In this document: piece after piece, positions 10,270-22,595 of the stretch
Layout: each line of letters begins with the position of its first letter
Position numbering within the stretch: position 1 is the first letter of the stretch
Assembly (NCBI GenBank): GCA_029339505.1
Contig: JAQISU010000057.1
Span: 9,020,001-9,084,000 of the forward strand
Direction: 5' to 3'
Length of the DNA: 64,000 bases
Origin: Unio delphinus
Lineage: Eukaryota; Mollusca; Bivalvia; Unionida; Unionidae
The notes under the pieces: model-generated
What the model was told of the DNA's origin: nothing
The model's input: the letters and a program-made list of their open reading frames with translations, nothing else
Database searches by the model: none
Program-made: the position numbers and the translations under genes

Positions 10270-11700
10270 CCCACACAGTGAAAGTTTAAAAACCGATATA
10301 CTGCCAGACTGTAGTGACTTGGGTTTAACCAAAGTTCGAAATTTGGAAATATACAAGAATCTGGACCAGAAAGTTTCTCAAGTAACGGTGCAAGAAAAGA
10401 ATGAATTAAAGAAGCTAATTTGTAAATACGAGTAGTTATTTCCGAACCTTGAATAAAATCTACCATGATGTTGAAATTGTACATCTTTCATCTGTAAAAC
10501 AGTCCTTACAGGATGCATAATTTGTTTTGAGAATGATTTTAATGAACCAAGCCAAGTTAACTGGAGCGTATTCTAGTACCCAAACCAGATAATACTTTCT
10601 GTATGTGCCCTGACTACAAATAAGTGAACACCGAAACAGATGTATGCCCAATACCAAATACTCTATTGACAGATGTATGCCCAATACCAAATACTATATT
10701 GACAGATGTATGCCCAATACCAAATACTCTATTGACAGATGTATCCCCAATACCAAATACTCTATTGACAGATGTATGCCCAATACCAAATACTCTATTG
10801 ACAGATGTATGCCCAATACCAAATACTCTATTGAGATATGTATGCCCAATACCAAATACTCTATTGACAGATGTATGCCCAATACCAAATACTCTATTGA
10901 CACAACTGGAAATGCAAAATATGTCATCAAATTCGACCTGTTAAAAGGCTTCTGGAAATTCCACTTACGGATAGAGTGAATAAATTTCGGCCTTTGCAAT
11001 TCTACATTGACACTACCAATATAACGTCAATATCATTTGATATTTTAAAAAATCTTCCTCAACATTTCAGCGTTTAATGATGATGGTAACATCTACTATC
11101 GATGGCTGCGAAGCGTATATTAATGATGCCATTATAAACAGCTACTGCTAGAAAAAGCAGTTAGAAACTATTAGGAACTTTTTTGCTAGATTGAATAAAC
11201 CAGAGTTTTACAATTTAAGTAAAAGAGAGTTTTCACAAGTTTTCTCTACAGTTATAGAATATATATTGTGGAACATGGTCAAGTCAATCTTGTAGCTATC
11301 TCAGAATTTCCAGTGCATATCAGTAAAAGGCAACTGATGCGATTTTGTGGCATCGCTGGATAATATCGGATTATTTGCTAAGCTTTATCCGTAATTGCTG
11401 AACTCTGACAAATGTATTGAGTGAGAAAAACAAGTTTAGTCTGACATTAAATGTCAGGAGGCGTTCGATAAATTCAAGGCCATATTTAAAACTGCACCAG
11501 ATCTGTCAGCTCCAAATTTCAACCAATCATTTAAGATGTATGTTGATGTGTGGGTTGGTGGTGTATTAAGATCATCCTGCGTGATATTTCCCCAAACATT
11601 AAGTAAGAACTAGATAAATTATTCCAAAGTGGAGACGTTCTGTATTGCTTTTAATTTTAGTGTATTTGTATTACTCATAAGATGTCTAATTGTGTTATTT
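10270..11700 (+). mobile_element. Ty3/gypsy LTR-retrotransposon pol relic 1 (RT and RNase H)
   Basis: Plus-strand landmarks occur in order. Pre-RT (10290-10450) has EKNELKKLICKYE then LFP. The RT fingers (10525-10640) have EPSQVNWS, a KPDNT-like stretch and a CPDY-like stretch. The expanded 33-bp array follows (10639-10902). Next come GNAKYVIKFDLLKGFWKF (about 10908-10961), TFQRLM and then CEAYINDAIINS (about 11110-11140), the catalytic YIDD box with its first Asp changed to Asn. KRQLMRF lies near 11325. CQEAFDKFKAIFKTAPDLSA (about 11455-11510), FKMYVDVWVGGVL (about 11530), and a final NYSKVE-like segment near 11620 mark the entry to RNase H. Several stops and frameshifts make it non-functional. 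No integrase or gag is recognised. It shares family and conserved nucleotides with the minus-strand relic at 4795-5660. Confidence 0.85.
10639..10902 (+). repeat. 33-bp minisatellite, eight copies, inside gypsy RT
   Basis: Eight head-to-tail 33-bp units begin gatgtatgcccaata and end ctattgaca, with about one change each. The length is a multiple of three, so all frames crossing it stay open, giving 11-residue repeats. The unit equals the single-copy RT segment between 'VNSVTKTD' and 'GNAKYV' in the sister relic. Confidence 0.97.
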
Positions 11701-12059
11701 TATAATTATTGTATGTTTGATTTGTTACGTATATTTATTTTATTGTTTGTTTGTTTCTCAGAATTAAGTTCAGTTCTGTTTGACTTGATTGATTTTTTAA
11801 AAAAATGTTTCACTGATGTAAATAGCTAATGATGTGGTTCTTTGTGAACCACATTTCACGTTGTATTTAACGTTGTATCTAGTGCTGCTGATCTAAAAAT
11901 CAGTGAAAGTTTTGGTAAAAAAAAACGTTTTTAATTCTTTCTCAGAGTAAGAATCATTAAGGTTGTCAAGCTCATACCTGGACTACGTGACGCGAGGCAC
12001 GTATTAATTCGTAAACAAACTTATATTGTTAAATTTCTATTCTATTTAGAAGGATTATT
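11701..12059. other. Unannotated stretch with a short hairpin
   Basis: Contains a 9-bp stem hairpin at 11832-11854 (atgtggttc / gaaccacat, 5-base loop). The sequence is otherwise AT-rich and unrecognised; it may be the remainder of the gypsy element. Confidence 0.45.
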
Positions 12060-14310
12060 TTAACCCGCATCCGGGAAGGGGTTTTGCGCTTAAATTAGTC
12101 TTATAACTGGTGTTATGATAAGAATTATATCAGTCGTGGCTTAACACTTGAGAGGTTGCTTTATATTGTGTTCAGTTTGGGGATGAATTTCTATTTTCTT
12201 CAACTTATTGAATTCTAGTGACTGTTTTCCTGGAAATACAAAAGTGCTTTAAATTATTTCTTTGACAGAGACATTCACAGGAATTTATACAGAATCCAAA
12301 CACTACAATAATATGTTATGTGATTCAAGAAGAGACTTTTGACAGATCAGTGCAACGCTGACTATTGCATACGTTATGGCCTTCCGTCTTGGATTTTCAT
12401 TGGGATTTGAAATGTGGTTCGCAAAGAACTTTTCATTGATAGGACTTGTCTTTTTTAATTCTTGGATTACGATTTGGATTTAATTCGCAATACCGTTAGT
12501 TCCGTATTCTTATTTTTTGTAGTTTAGGGAAATAAATTTTTTGTTAACTTTTACAAAGCTTCTTGCCTACACTCTTTTTTGTAACTTAAGTTTAGACTCA
12601 TAACAGATTGTATTGCTTTCTTGCATAAATATTTCTTTTCTTTGTCACGGAAGATGTTATGGATATATATATATATATATATATATTTGTAGCTTTTTGC
12701 ACATAACTATTCTATAGTAATACTAAGTTTTGTCAATGACTGAAAACTGTAGTGATTATCTACAAAGAAAGTTTAACATAGCTAACTTTTGTTACACTGG
12801 TATATATTATATTTTTCAAGATATTACAGTCCATGTAGGATCTATAAATAGATGTTGTAAAAGTTCTGAAAATAAACCATATTCACAACTTTGGAGCAAT
12901 GTCTCATTGGCTGGTGAGGTCAGGTTGGTAATTAGAAGAATTATGTTATGTTCCATTGGGTGCTCAAGTCAGAAAGGCTCTCTTACGATGTGGGATATTG
13001 CCATGTACCTAGCAGGAGAAAAATGGGTTTTTACCCCTTATCCCTGAATATAAGGGCGTGGCTTGGACATATTAGTCAGTCTTATTTATTTTTTGTCCTG
13101 CTGTAACAACAGTATGTAGACGTATTTGATACTGTGCTTAGCTATTAAGGTTTGAGAGAAAACTTTTGTTTGGATTATTCATTGGAATTACAAAGTTCTC
13201 TTTAGATTAAAATATTGTTCTGAGACAATTGTGAATTATTCACAGGAGTTCTGGACCTTGTCAGTTTGATAGATCAGGACTGTTGGTAGACTAGTACATT
13301 CGAGGATCTGAGATTAATTAGGATCATTTGATTCTTTTTTTTTACTTTAATTGTATGATTGTTTTGTATTCAATGCATAGTACTGTAAGTTCCTCTTACA
13401 TGTTCATTTCATAAATTGAATAATTCAGTTGTTTGTTATGTTTTACAAAACGTGTTGGTTGCGCTTCTTTCTGTTTGCTTAGTGTATGATTATACCGTCG
13501 TATTAGTTGTGTGAGACATTCAGCATATATGTACATGTATTGTTATGTATATTCGTATTGTGTTTAACTTTCTTCTATTATTATAGATTAAAAGAGTCAT
13601 AAATAAGCAATATAGTTCATAGCTAACTTTTTTCCATGTTTGTATATTATAATTTAAGATAATAATTATTGTCAACAATGTTGTTGATGATAATTATTGT
13701 CAATTATGTTGTCAACAACATAATTACATGAATTAGAGTTCAGCACATATTTTGGAAAATCCAGGCTCTGTCTTAGTTTTGTTAAATTGTTTGGTGAAAT
13801 TTAAGTAAAATCTCCTGACCTCGTTTACGAATTTTATGGAAATTTCCACTGAAATTTACCTAAGTCCACTGAATTATCATTAGTCAGGTGTCAGTATGTA
13901 TGTAAGGAAGAATATATAAACAAGTAATCGTTCTTATTTTAACATCAGCCTAGAGTCACTATTACTTGTGATTACTTTGAGATGAATTATTCACTTAAAA
14001 TATTCATTGGAATTCAAAGTATTCATTGTCGATTTGGACTAAAACATTACCTTGGTTTATTGTAAAAATTCGTTCCAAGATATTCTGAATTATATAACTG
14101 TGATACATCAAGACTATTTTAAGCTTGGAATTCATTCGGAACATCACCGCAGTTAATGTGGGACAATATACATTTGGACTAATGATAGAACTGTTAGGAT
14201 TATTTGAGATTTAATTCATAATGATGTGTGTTCCTTGTAAATTTTCACTTTAGATTCTATGGAAATAAATTATTTGTTTAATTTTTCTGAAATTACTGGT
14301 TGTTGCTTTA
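12060..14310 (+). repeat. Three diverged LTR-like repeats downstream of gypsy relic 1 (tentative)
   Basis: Segments ending near 12560, 13460 and 14310 share a weak common 3' pattern: a gatttaattc stretch, then ggaaataaatt (an AATAAA polyadenylation-like signal), then a T-rich run with ttgttaa. The first and third match best; the middle one is doubtful. Lying just after gypsy pol, they could be decayed LTRs or serial insertions. Borders are not definable by eye. The interval also holds an (AT)n run at 12663-12686, a 105-residue open frame at 12730-13047 with no recognised family, and a 10-bp stem hairpin at 13702-13725. Confidence 0.3.
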
Positions 14311-14410
14311 TCGGTTGGTTAGTTTAAGACATTAAAAATGTAATAATATAACTAGCTTGATGACAATGATAAGAATATGTGCCCTCTTTCTAGTATAACA
14401 CTGCATGAAC

Positions 14411-14459
14411 GTTTGTTTGTTTGTTTGATTAGAATTTTTAACGTAGCTTTAACAATTTT
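14411..14459 (-). mobile_element. SINE family B, 3' tail fragment
   Basis: The stretch gttaaagctacgttaaaa, read on the minus strand, followed by a tcaaacaaa-type tail matches the last 50 bases of family B copies at 32968 and 36611. No body or head remains. Confidence 0.7.
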
Positions 14460-15770
14460 CCAGGAGGCAATGTGGATATTGCTACTGAACCAAATAATTA
14501 ACATCTACGGTGTATAATCTATTGATGATAAAGAAATTCCATTTACCTGTGATTCAGTATACAAAATATCAGATTCAAATTTAAATTTGATAAATGCGTG
14601 AGAGCATCCACATTTATTAAGAAATACAGATGATATGAAAACAATTTGATTTACACATTTTGTTACTGAACATGCATATGCATCTGTGATCAATTTACGC
14701 AAAAATTCAATGACTAAGCTATGTTACAGAGAGGTCGTATGTTACATGTCTAACACTTAAATCTAATATATGTATGTCACAGAGAGGTCGTGTGATAAAT
14801 ATCTCAAACTTACAGCTATGCTATGGCATGTTCGTGTGTTAAATCCTAAAATCTTTCAGGAGTTATTCACTATGGAATACAGAAAGTTATATTACTGGAA
14901 TGAAATGTAAAAGACTGGACCGGAGATTGAAGCAAAGCCATTCCCAACACTGGCTGACGTTCTTTAGCTATCACTGATCGATTCATGCAACATTTTTCAC
15001 CCACACATACATGAGAAATTTTCTTGTTTCCACGAAGGCATCGCCTAGATCATTTGAAACACATCTCCATCTATATAAATCCAATAGTTAAGGTGTGTTC
15101 CAGTGGTGAATGTCAGATGTAAACTGGAAGAAATATGCACAGCTCAAGAAGGTTCACATACGGGCTTAGTGATTGCTTACCTTCGTCTAATTAAGTCAAG
15201 GTAATTGCTATATTGCATTTATTAATTATTTGCAGGACTCATTTTAAGATTTTGTTTAATTACCTGACGAATGCGTACTTTTGCTTCACTTCATCAATTT
15301 TACGGGAAGGAGCTCTCCCTCTCAGCTGGTATCAATTGTTCGGTGTGCATGTCTATTCCACTAAATGTGTAACAGGAAATTGACGTTGCGTAACAAGTAA
15401 TGACGTTTACTTATACGTATTCAGATCCCCAATTGACTCACACACGAGAATTTAGAGCGGTTACTGTGCGGCAGACGTGTTCAAACACAAAATCTCCTTC
15501 TATCGTTATTCCTTACTCCCCGGAAAAAAATATAAATAGACCAATAAACCCGGATATCAGTTGCACGTGATATCTAATCTTGATACATGGAAGTAGCGAC
15601 ATTCACACAGTCCAACAGTGAGTGCTACGCACTCATTTTTACGTATGAATACAGTTTCAATGTTTATAAGAATGTATAGCCTTGGTAAGTTTCGTTTTTT
15701 GTTTAAATGAACGTTTAATTAGCACTTTATCAGCTAGATCATGCCGAAGATACATCGAGGAAGCCAACTC
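14460..15770. other. Unannotated AT-rich stretch
   Basis: Contains two close copies of 'cagagaggtcgt' (near 14728 and 14778), suggesting a short duplicated block. No coding motif recognised. Confidence 0.4.
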
Positions 15771-15771
15771 A

Positions 15772-15850
15772 TGCTGGCATGGAGGGGTATCGAACCAGCG
15801 ACCTTTTAATTTCTAGTCCGATGCACCTACCAAATGAGTTACTGTCCCTC
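15772..15850 (-). mobile_element. tRNA-like sequence (SINE head or tRNA pseudogene)
   Basis: On the minus strand: an A box-like taactcatttggtaggtgc and a B box ggttcgatacc about 35 bases later, with a plausible anticodon arm between. The acceptor ends do not pair well, so a functional tRNA is unlikely. It belongs to neither SINE A nor SINE B. Confidence 0.6.
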
Positions 15851-16257
15851 CTTCTTAGGTATGGACAATGTACACTTACTAAGGCAAAACTGTTACTGAT
15901 CACAAAAGCTTTTAAAACGTATGTTTGTGAATTAGATCAAATAACAGATACTTAAAAACGAAATTAAAGACAATTAAATCGTTAGGCACGAAAAAAGAAA
16001 TCCTCTCTTGTCCGAAAATTACTTTGCGTACTTGAAAGAGAAATTGTGTTTACGGTTGGCGATCTAACTAGCCAATCTTATAAAAGAAGTACGGAATGGA
16101 GCGTCGTTGTAAGAGGAGGAATGTATAGCACCATCTGAGGACATTTATGAAAATATTGAACATCGAAATTATATCCCCAGTAAAATATTTGTGCGGAAAA
16201 TGAAAACTAGTATTTGTTTTGATTGTGATACAAATGTAAAATAGAAAGGTTATGATA
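15851..16257. other. Unannotated stretch
   Basis: No motif or repeat recognised between the tRNA-like sequence and the next minisatellite. Confidence 0.4.
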
Positions 16258-16770
16258 TAAAAGCGGTGGCTAAGAAGATCGAGTGAGTACGTAAGAGGTG
16301 GGTAAGAAGAGCGAGTGGGTGTGTAAGAGATGTGCGAGAAGAGCGAACGGGTACGTAATAGGTGGGTAAAAAGAGCCAGAGGGTATGTGGTGAGTAAAAC
16401 GAGTCATTGAGTATGCAAGAGGTATGTGAAAAAAGCGAGTGGGTATGCAAATGTGTGAGAGAAGAGCGAGTAGGTTTGTGGGTAAGAAGAGAGATTGGGT
16501 ATGCCAGAAGTGTGTTATAAAATTGAATGGGTATGTAAGAGGTGTCTAAAAATGCGGGTATGCAACATGTGTGTGATACGAGTGAGTGGCGAGTGGGTAT
16601 TAAAGTGTTATTAGCAAGAGTAATTGTGTATGTGAGAGGTGTGTGAGAAGAGTGAATGGGTATGCGAGAGGTGTATGAGAAGAGTGAATGGGTATGCGAG
16701 AGGTGTGTGAGAAGAGCTAGTAGGTACGTAAGTGGTGGGTAAAAGGAGTAACTCAGTAAGCAAGAATGTA
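16258..16770. repeat. Degenerate minisatellite, about 30-33-bp unit
   Basis: Variants of 'gtgtgagaagagcgagt' followed by 'gggtatgcaag' recur about 15 times with variable spacing. Strong purine and G bias on the plus strand. Confidence 0.85.
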
Positions 16771-17000
16771 TTACGAAACTTCAAGACTTATAAGTTATTT
16801 AGTGCCGATGCAGTTGGTTTAACATGCCTTAGTCAAAGACACGCCATAGTAGCCAACCTAAGCTGATCCTATGGCAAGAATAAAACCGACACTCTTTCGG
16901 TCGCACGTCTAAGATGCCAACAATTGTGCCAATGTCTCTCCATCATCGACATGAAGGTCACATCTGTCCTTTTTCTTAGTTCCTGTGCCTGTAATGAGTA

Positions 17001-17023
17001 GGGGGGGGGGGGGGGGGTTGGTA

Positions 17024-17082
<59 letters not shown>
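17001..17082. repeat. Poly-G tract followed by (AAT)n microsatellite
   Basis: 17 G at 17001-17017, a short spacer, then about 19 AAT units. Confidence 0.97.
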
Positions 17083-17083
<1 letters not shown>

Positions 17084-17189
17084 GAGATTCTTCTTATTAT
17101 TAGACTTTCTCGTTTACTCTAACTTATCTATTGTAGATGCACGAAACAATGAGGCCTGTCGATAAAGAACACTGAATGGACCACATAAT

Positions 17190-17600
17190 TTGTCTTGATT
17201 GACGTATGACCTTTATAGATATTTTATAGTAAGGAGTAATTTAGAGACCTGTATCCTATTTAGCCATGTATTTTGTATGGACACTTGGCCTCTATATACA
17301 CACATCTTTTATCATCGTCTATCCTTTACGGGACATGGGTTCTTTATAGCCAGGTGCCGTTTATTGACACTTTACCTTTGCATGATCAGGTGCCATTTCA
17401 CGATGAATGTTATTTATGGATGTGACCTTTATGGACAGGCCTTTATTTCATTGAGGTGTTCATGAAAAACACGTGTCCTGTTTAATCAGGTGTTGTTTGT
17501 GGACAGTAACAAGTATAGATCATTAACAGTATTATAAAATGATTGACTCGGTAAGGTCCCCTTTAAGCAGGTGGTCTTTATGTGGATATGTTCGTCAAGG
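17190..17600. repeat. Possible very degenerate 35-40-bp tandem repeat
   Basis: Phrases like 'acctttatggacagg' and 'caggtgccatttc' recur irregularly. The open frame at 17199-17465 lies in it and has no family signature. Too diverged to define a unit. Confidence 0.35.
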
Positions 17601-20370
17601 CAAGTTTCGCTTTATTTCTCAGATGTCTTGCTGAACGTTAATTTTTTTTTTAGCAGCACCTCATTCTTAAGAAAAGCTGGTACGTATAACATGTTTATGT
17701 GGTTTAATGTGCACTAACATTTGGGTTGTATCTACCAGATGTATATTGTATTGCATACCGTGTGCATTTCAATCAAAATTAAATTACATTGACATCAGTT
17801 AAAATATAATCGTTTGATGTAAAAAGCTTCAACTTTTTGAAATGGTGATAAATTGTTTATCTAAAAATGGCCGCATCCAGCCTGAGATATGGAAAATATG
17901 CTCTTTTCTAGTAACTTGAACAGTACTGAAACTACAATATCAATTACACCATCCCGTTTGTAAATGACCAGAGTCGAGATTACAACTCTTGGTCTTTAGA
18001 ACTGCTTTGTTATAATAGTCCAGAGTGCCTTTATAGATCGTCACTTTAAATCCAAACATTTTATGTGAAATACCCACCCAACCCAACTAAACTGTGACCC
18101 TTGGGTAGTCAGCCAAAGTCCGTCTTCTTTGAATACAAATTGAAAGTTCGGTCCTAAAATCATATTCATAAATGTCACTGCAATTACTATTTTGTAAATA
18201 TTTGACCTATTGAATCCAACCTGGAGCCCAATGAAAGCTCCCCACCACTGATAGATGGTTTACACAAATGCCAAGTTAAGAGAGATAATGACAAATGGAC
18301 GGATGGATAGGTATGGCCGGGATTTCATTTTTCTGTTATCCATTTGAATTTCGAATAATGTGGCAATGGCTGGCAGCAGATGAGGGATAGGTGGAGCCTG
18401 GATATTTGCCAAATTTTAAAAGACAATACTCTATTGTAGAAAAATTAGTTTGTTTTAAATATCGGAGAACTGCAGCGTGACGCTAAAATTGCGAGAGAAA
18501 TTTGCGATATCTTTTTTTAATCTAATGTCATTCAAAAATATTTTCATTGATTTATTATCTTGTATTCTTTATATAACGAATTGCTGTTGAATGAATATGC
18601 ATACATGTATATTTCTTTTGTTTCTTAACAATTGTGTATATGTAAAGAATGATTCAGATATATAAATATATTTTTATATTGTGTATTGATGTATTTTTTA
18701 AATATCATGCATTATTATCACGTTTCGGTTTCTTACATGAGAACACTTTGAAATGCTGATTTTTTATGTACTGGTATTTTATTAGTTTGAGTCAATCCGT
18801 TAGGAATCACAATCTTATAATAAAGAACAATATGTAAAGGAAATAACTATGATTCTTACCAGGCAATGTCCGTGGGAGATGAATACCTCTTTATAAATGA
18901 TACATAACACTGGAAAAGTTTGTTCCAACAATTTTCTTTTTGAAGCAGAACATTCCGTTGTAATGATCGTGACCTCTAATAGGACATGCTGGTTAATATA
19001 TATTTTTAAGTCTAGATTTCTAGCTACAAAACCTTAATTGGGGGTTAGATTCCTCCGTTGCTGACTCAGTTTATATGACACATACAACTTTATCATTTCG
19101 TAGATTTTTGTAGAAATGACTCTTTGTATTAGAATGTGTTAAAACCTTTAAAGTATAGAGTAGATAAGCGCATACACGATTTCGAAAGCAGACCTCGTTC
19201 GCTAACATAGTAAATTCCTCTTTGTTTAAATCACATCAAAATATTCTTCATATTTGTGGTTTTCCTAAAAGTAATGTAATTGTACCGAGAGACAGAGGTT
19301 AAATATAACCGTTCTCCTCGTAGAACGGTGCTCTTCAAAGCATATAGAATTTTAGGCGAGTGCAAATTTTGCAGAAATTTTTTTTAAACACGATAAATAA
19401 TAATTTACTAACCTTGATGAGCGAAATATTGAAATTATATAAATTTTTTCAGAAATTTGTCATGCGATTTATTTCATTAAAAACACCAACAAACAATCGC
19501 GAAAAAACAGTTAACTGATTTTTAAGTATATGCGGATACATTAGAAATAACGTAACGTCGTCTTCTGTGACGACATGAGATGTTATTACAAATTTGTAAG
19601 CTATGAGGAATAAGTTTTTTCATTAGGCTAAATAATTAAGTCGCCACGTGATAAGGGCGTATATTAAATGAATGATTGTATATTTAATTGTGTGTTTGGT
19701 TTCTTTGAATAATCGTTTGAAATGAAAGGTCCCTGTTTCTTAAACACATCACAAACTATCTTCCTCAAATTAAGACCGTATCATATATTTTTTTTTTTTG
19801 GTTCAACGAATATTTCACACAACATTCGGTATACTTCAGGATTAGGTTAGTTATAAGATCTTAGATTCACATGATAACAGTCTTGCTTTATTTGTGAGTA
19901 AATATTATAGACTTCTTCAAATCCTGTTTTCCAAGAATGAAAAGGATTTCTCGTGTTTAAATTTTAAAATTAAAATTATTTCTCTTTTTTTTCCACTATC
20001 TCTGTCTCTGACAAAATAATTCATACTGTCTAAATTAGGATAAAAATTGAATGTCATGAAACTAAGATCAGACACGTCACAATACTCTCGAGCCTACGTT
20101 TGACCTTCAGATTTGTGGCAAACCAATCACAAGAGACTTTACTTTTGTAAAGTCATTTTCGATTGGCTGATAGTAAAACCCAAAGCCCCAAGGTATGACT
20201 CCAGCTGAAATGTTATATGATCTCCATCTTTGATCAGCTTCTTTTCCATTTCTATTTGCTTGATATGCTTCTAAACGCAAATGTACACATTGAAACCAAT
20301 TATAATTCTTAGTTTTACATTAAGTCAATGTGGATGTGTCTGTTCAATCTAGAGACACATTCAGTATTAG
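17601..20370. other. Long unannotated AT-rich stretch
   Basis: Only small structures were seen: an 8-bp stem hairpin at 19308-19329 (accgttct / agaacggt) and another at 20134-20153 (gactttac / gtaaagtc) beside two CCAAT-type motifs. No coding or mobile-element motif recognised. Confidence 0.4.
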
Positions 20371-20371
20371 T

Positions 20372-20562
20372 ACCGTCTGCACTCCCTTACAAGCCGAGTC
20401 AAACTGCAAACAACCAATACCTAGATCTGTATAATGCGCCTGCAGATCAGGGTAGATATTGTTTGTTCTACTGATTAATCCTAACACACTGCATAGACTT
20501 AGATCTGCCGGCACATATGTGCAGTTTGCAGTTGGACTCTAGTTATAAGCGAGTATAGACGT
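20372..20562. mobile_element. Fold-back miniature element, family C, copy 1
   Basis: The left end (accgtctgcactccc then aagccgagtc, then aactgcaaac) is the inverted complement of the right end (gtttgcagttggactc then ataagcgagtatagacg). Together they form TIRs of about 38 bp around a core of about 110 bp. It has no coding capacity. Related copies are at 22596, 33335, 52686 and 55297. The transposase superfamily is not identified. Confidence 0.85.
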
Positions 20563-21739
20563 CGTGCTGTCTACTCCAGATTTAACTCCACGGCACACTA
20601 AACTGAGCAAAATACTAAACTCCAATCGACACTGAACTCCACCCATGTATATCAATGCCACCTGCAATTTTCAAACTGAGAGCGTTACTGGTTGAACTAT
20701 TTGCATGGTCTATATGAGAGACTTTAATGTATTTCAAATTTACAGACGCAGCTTTTCATTCTGTTAGCTTATCGGTTGTTTCATGTCGTTTAGTCGAGGC
20801 ATCCGATCATGAAATAGCGACAGTTGATTTTCCTGTGTACCAAGGGAAACAATCAGTTTCGGCTTGCTCGAATTCATCTTAGTCCATTTGAATGTTTACA
20901 CAGAATGAAACAAACATTTTTGTTTGCTGGCGGGGTGGGGGTGGGGTTGCTGTTGTTAGGTTTCTTGTTGGTCTTTTTTCTTGTTAATGTTTTGTTTTAA
21001 ATTATTAAGGAAAATACTGTCAGTGGGATAAATAAGCGATTAAATATTATTTTGTATGTGCTGTATGTATTTTTCCCGTTTTTTTAATTTTTATTTTTAA
21101 TGTAAATTTTCACTGCCATTCATGATATAAATCTGACGATATTCAATTGAATTATTTATGTCTCTTTATTTTATACAGTATTGTGATAATCGTCACTGAA
21201 AGGCTGTTGTTGTTGTTATTATTGTTGTTGTTATTGCTGTTTTTGTTTTGTTTTGTCTTCTAAATACACCTACTCTGACGTCCTCATTCATTTCCACTCC
21301 GTTTAAGATATTTGGATAGTTTATAAATGGGGCGGTCATCGTTTAGATATTTGGGTAGTTTGTTTATAAATGGGGTGGCTAGAATTACTTGAACTATTAC
21401 AAATCATAAACGCGAAACGTTTTCGTGGTACAAACTGTTCTACAATATCATCCGTAATTCTCGCTATTATATTAAAATCCTTATTTCTATGATTTCATCT
21501 CATTCGGAAAAAGTTACAAGGGACCTTTTGTCTTTTAATTTTTCTTCAAAAAAGGAGAAATAACATATGCAATATCATCAAACGCGTAAGAATTTTTCAC
21601 CAAACATTGTAATACAGTATCCGAAGGTTTCAGTTGATGAGCCGTGAACCCGACCCTTCTGTAATGAAAAGATGCCGTCCAAAGAAATGTTTATTTCTGG
21701 GGAGGAGAACAAAGTGACTCAAATGGTTGAACATCATTG
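20563..21739. other. Unannotated stretch with short G/T runs
   Basis: Contains a gttgtt-rich patch near 21205-21260 and a short repeat of 'gatatttgg.tagttt' near 21308 and 21345. Otherwise unrecognised. Confidence 0.4.
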
Positions 21740-22040
21740 AATTTACGTCGATTGCAAAGTTGACACAAGTTATACGAAGCACTCTAATGGGTTAATAGAC
21801 TTCTCATAAATTATACAAAGCACTCTGGTGACGTCACGAAGTTCTCACAATTTATAAGGAGCTCTCTGATGGAAAAACAAAGTTCTCAAAAGATGTACGA
21901 ATTACTCTGATGGCATAATGGAGGTCTTGCAAGTTCGAAGTACTCTGATGTCATAATAAAGTTCTCTCGAGTTGTACGAGCCACTTGGATGGCATAACAA
22001 AGTCCTCTTGAGTTGTAGGAGCCACTATGATGGCTGAAAT
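21740..22040. repeat. Degenerate tandem repeat, about 41-46-bp unit, about 7 copies
   Basis: Units carry 'gcactctgatggcataa' then 'aaagttctc' and an 'agttgtacga' ending. The last units are the best conserved. Confidence 0.8.
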
Positions 22041-22270
22041 GTGAGAGTAATGTTATCTTGTGTGGGGAACGGAAACTGGTGAACCCAGGCACAACCATCG
22101 GCCTTAGATGGGCGGCCACCACACAATCGCACATGCTTGAGCCTTGGATAGATCAAGGGAGTGCGGAGGATCGAAGCGGGTATGTTACCACTGCACTATC
22201 CAGGCCTAACACGCGTTCTTTGTCTTTGCATCCTTATTCTTTCACGAAAACTTGGAGGGGGAGGGGTGAT

Positions 22271-22567
22271 TTGGATTTTTAACTTAGCTTTAAAAAAAAT
22301 CAGTCACATCGCTCCGATGACTGCAGTGTGACAGGTTCTAGTGATGTCTAGCAGTGGGCATCATTGAGCAGACATGTAACATCATGTCCCACCCAGTAAC
22401 ATTATGCTGACAGCCGGCCAAGCAGTCTTAACACCTACTCTTAATGGTGAGCGCCTAGCGAGGCAACTGTTAGTAGCTGTTAGTCTTTGGTATGACTCGG
22501 CCGTGGATGGAACCGGCAACCCCTCGCATTTGAAGCGGACGCTCTAACCATATAACCACTGGAGCAG
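22271..22567 (-). mobile_element. tRNA-derived SINE, family B, copy 1 (full length)
   Basis: Read on the minus strand it starts ctgctccagtgg, has an A box-like tggttatatggttagagc and a degraded B box (ggttccatcc). It then follows the family body (ctcaccattaag, atgtgaatgggtgggacat-like, ggacatcacta-like) and ends with a aagctaagttaaaaa tail. A family C fold-back element starts 29 bases beyond its head. Confidence 0.88.
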
Positions 22568-22595
22568 TACGTACACTTGAATGGCTTAACAATGA

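Noticed and set aside
12730..13047. 105-residue plus-strand open frame
   Set aside because: No recognisable domain or splice context, starts with TTG, and lies among LTR-like debris; chance cannot be excluded.
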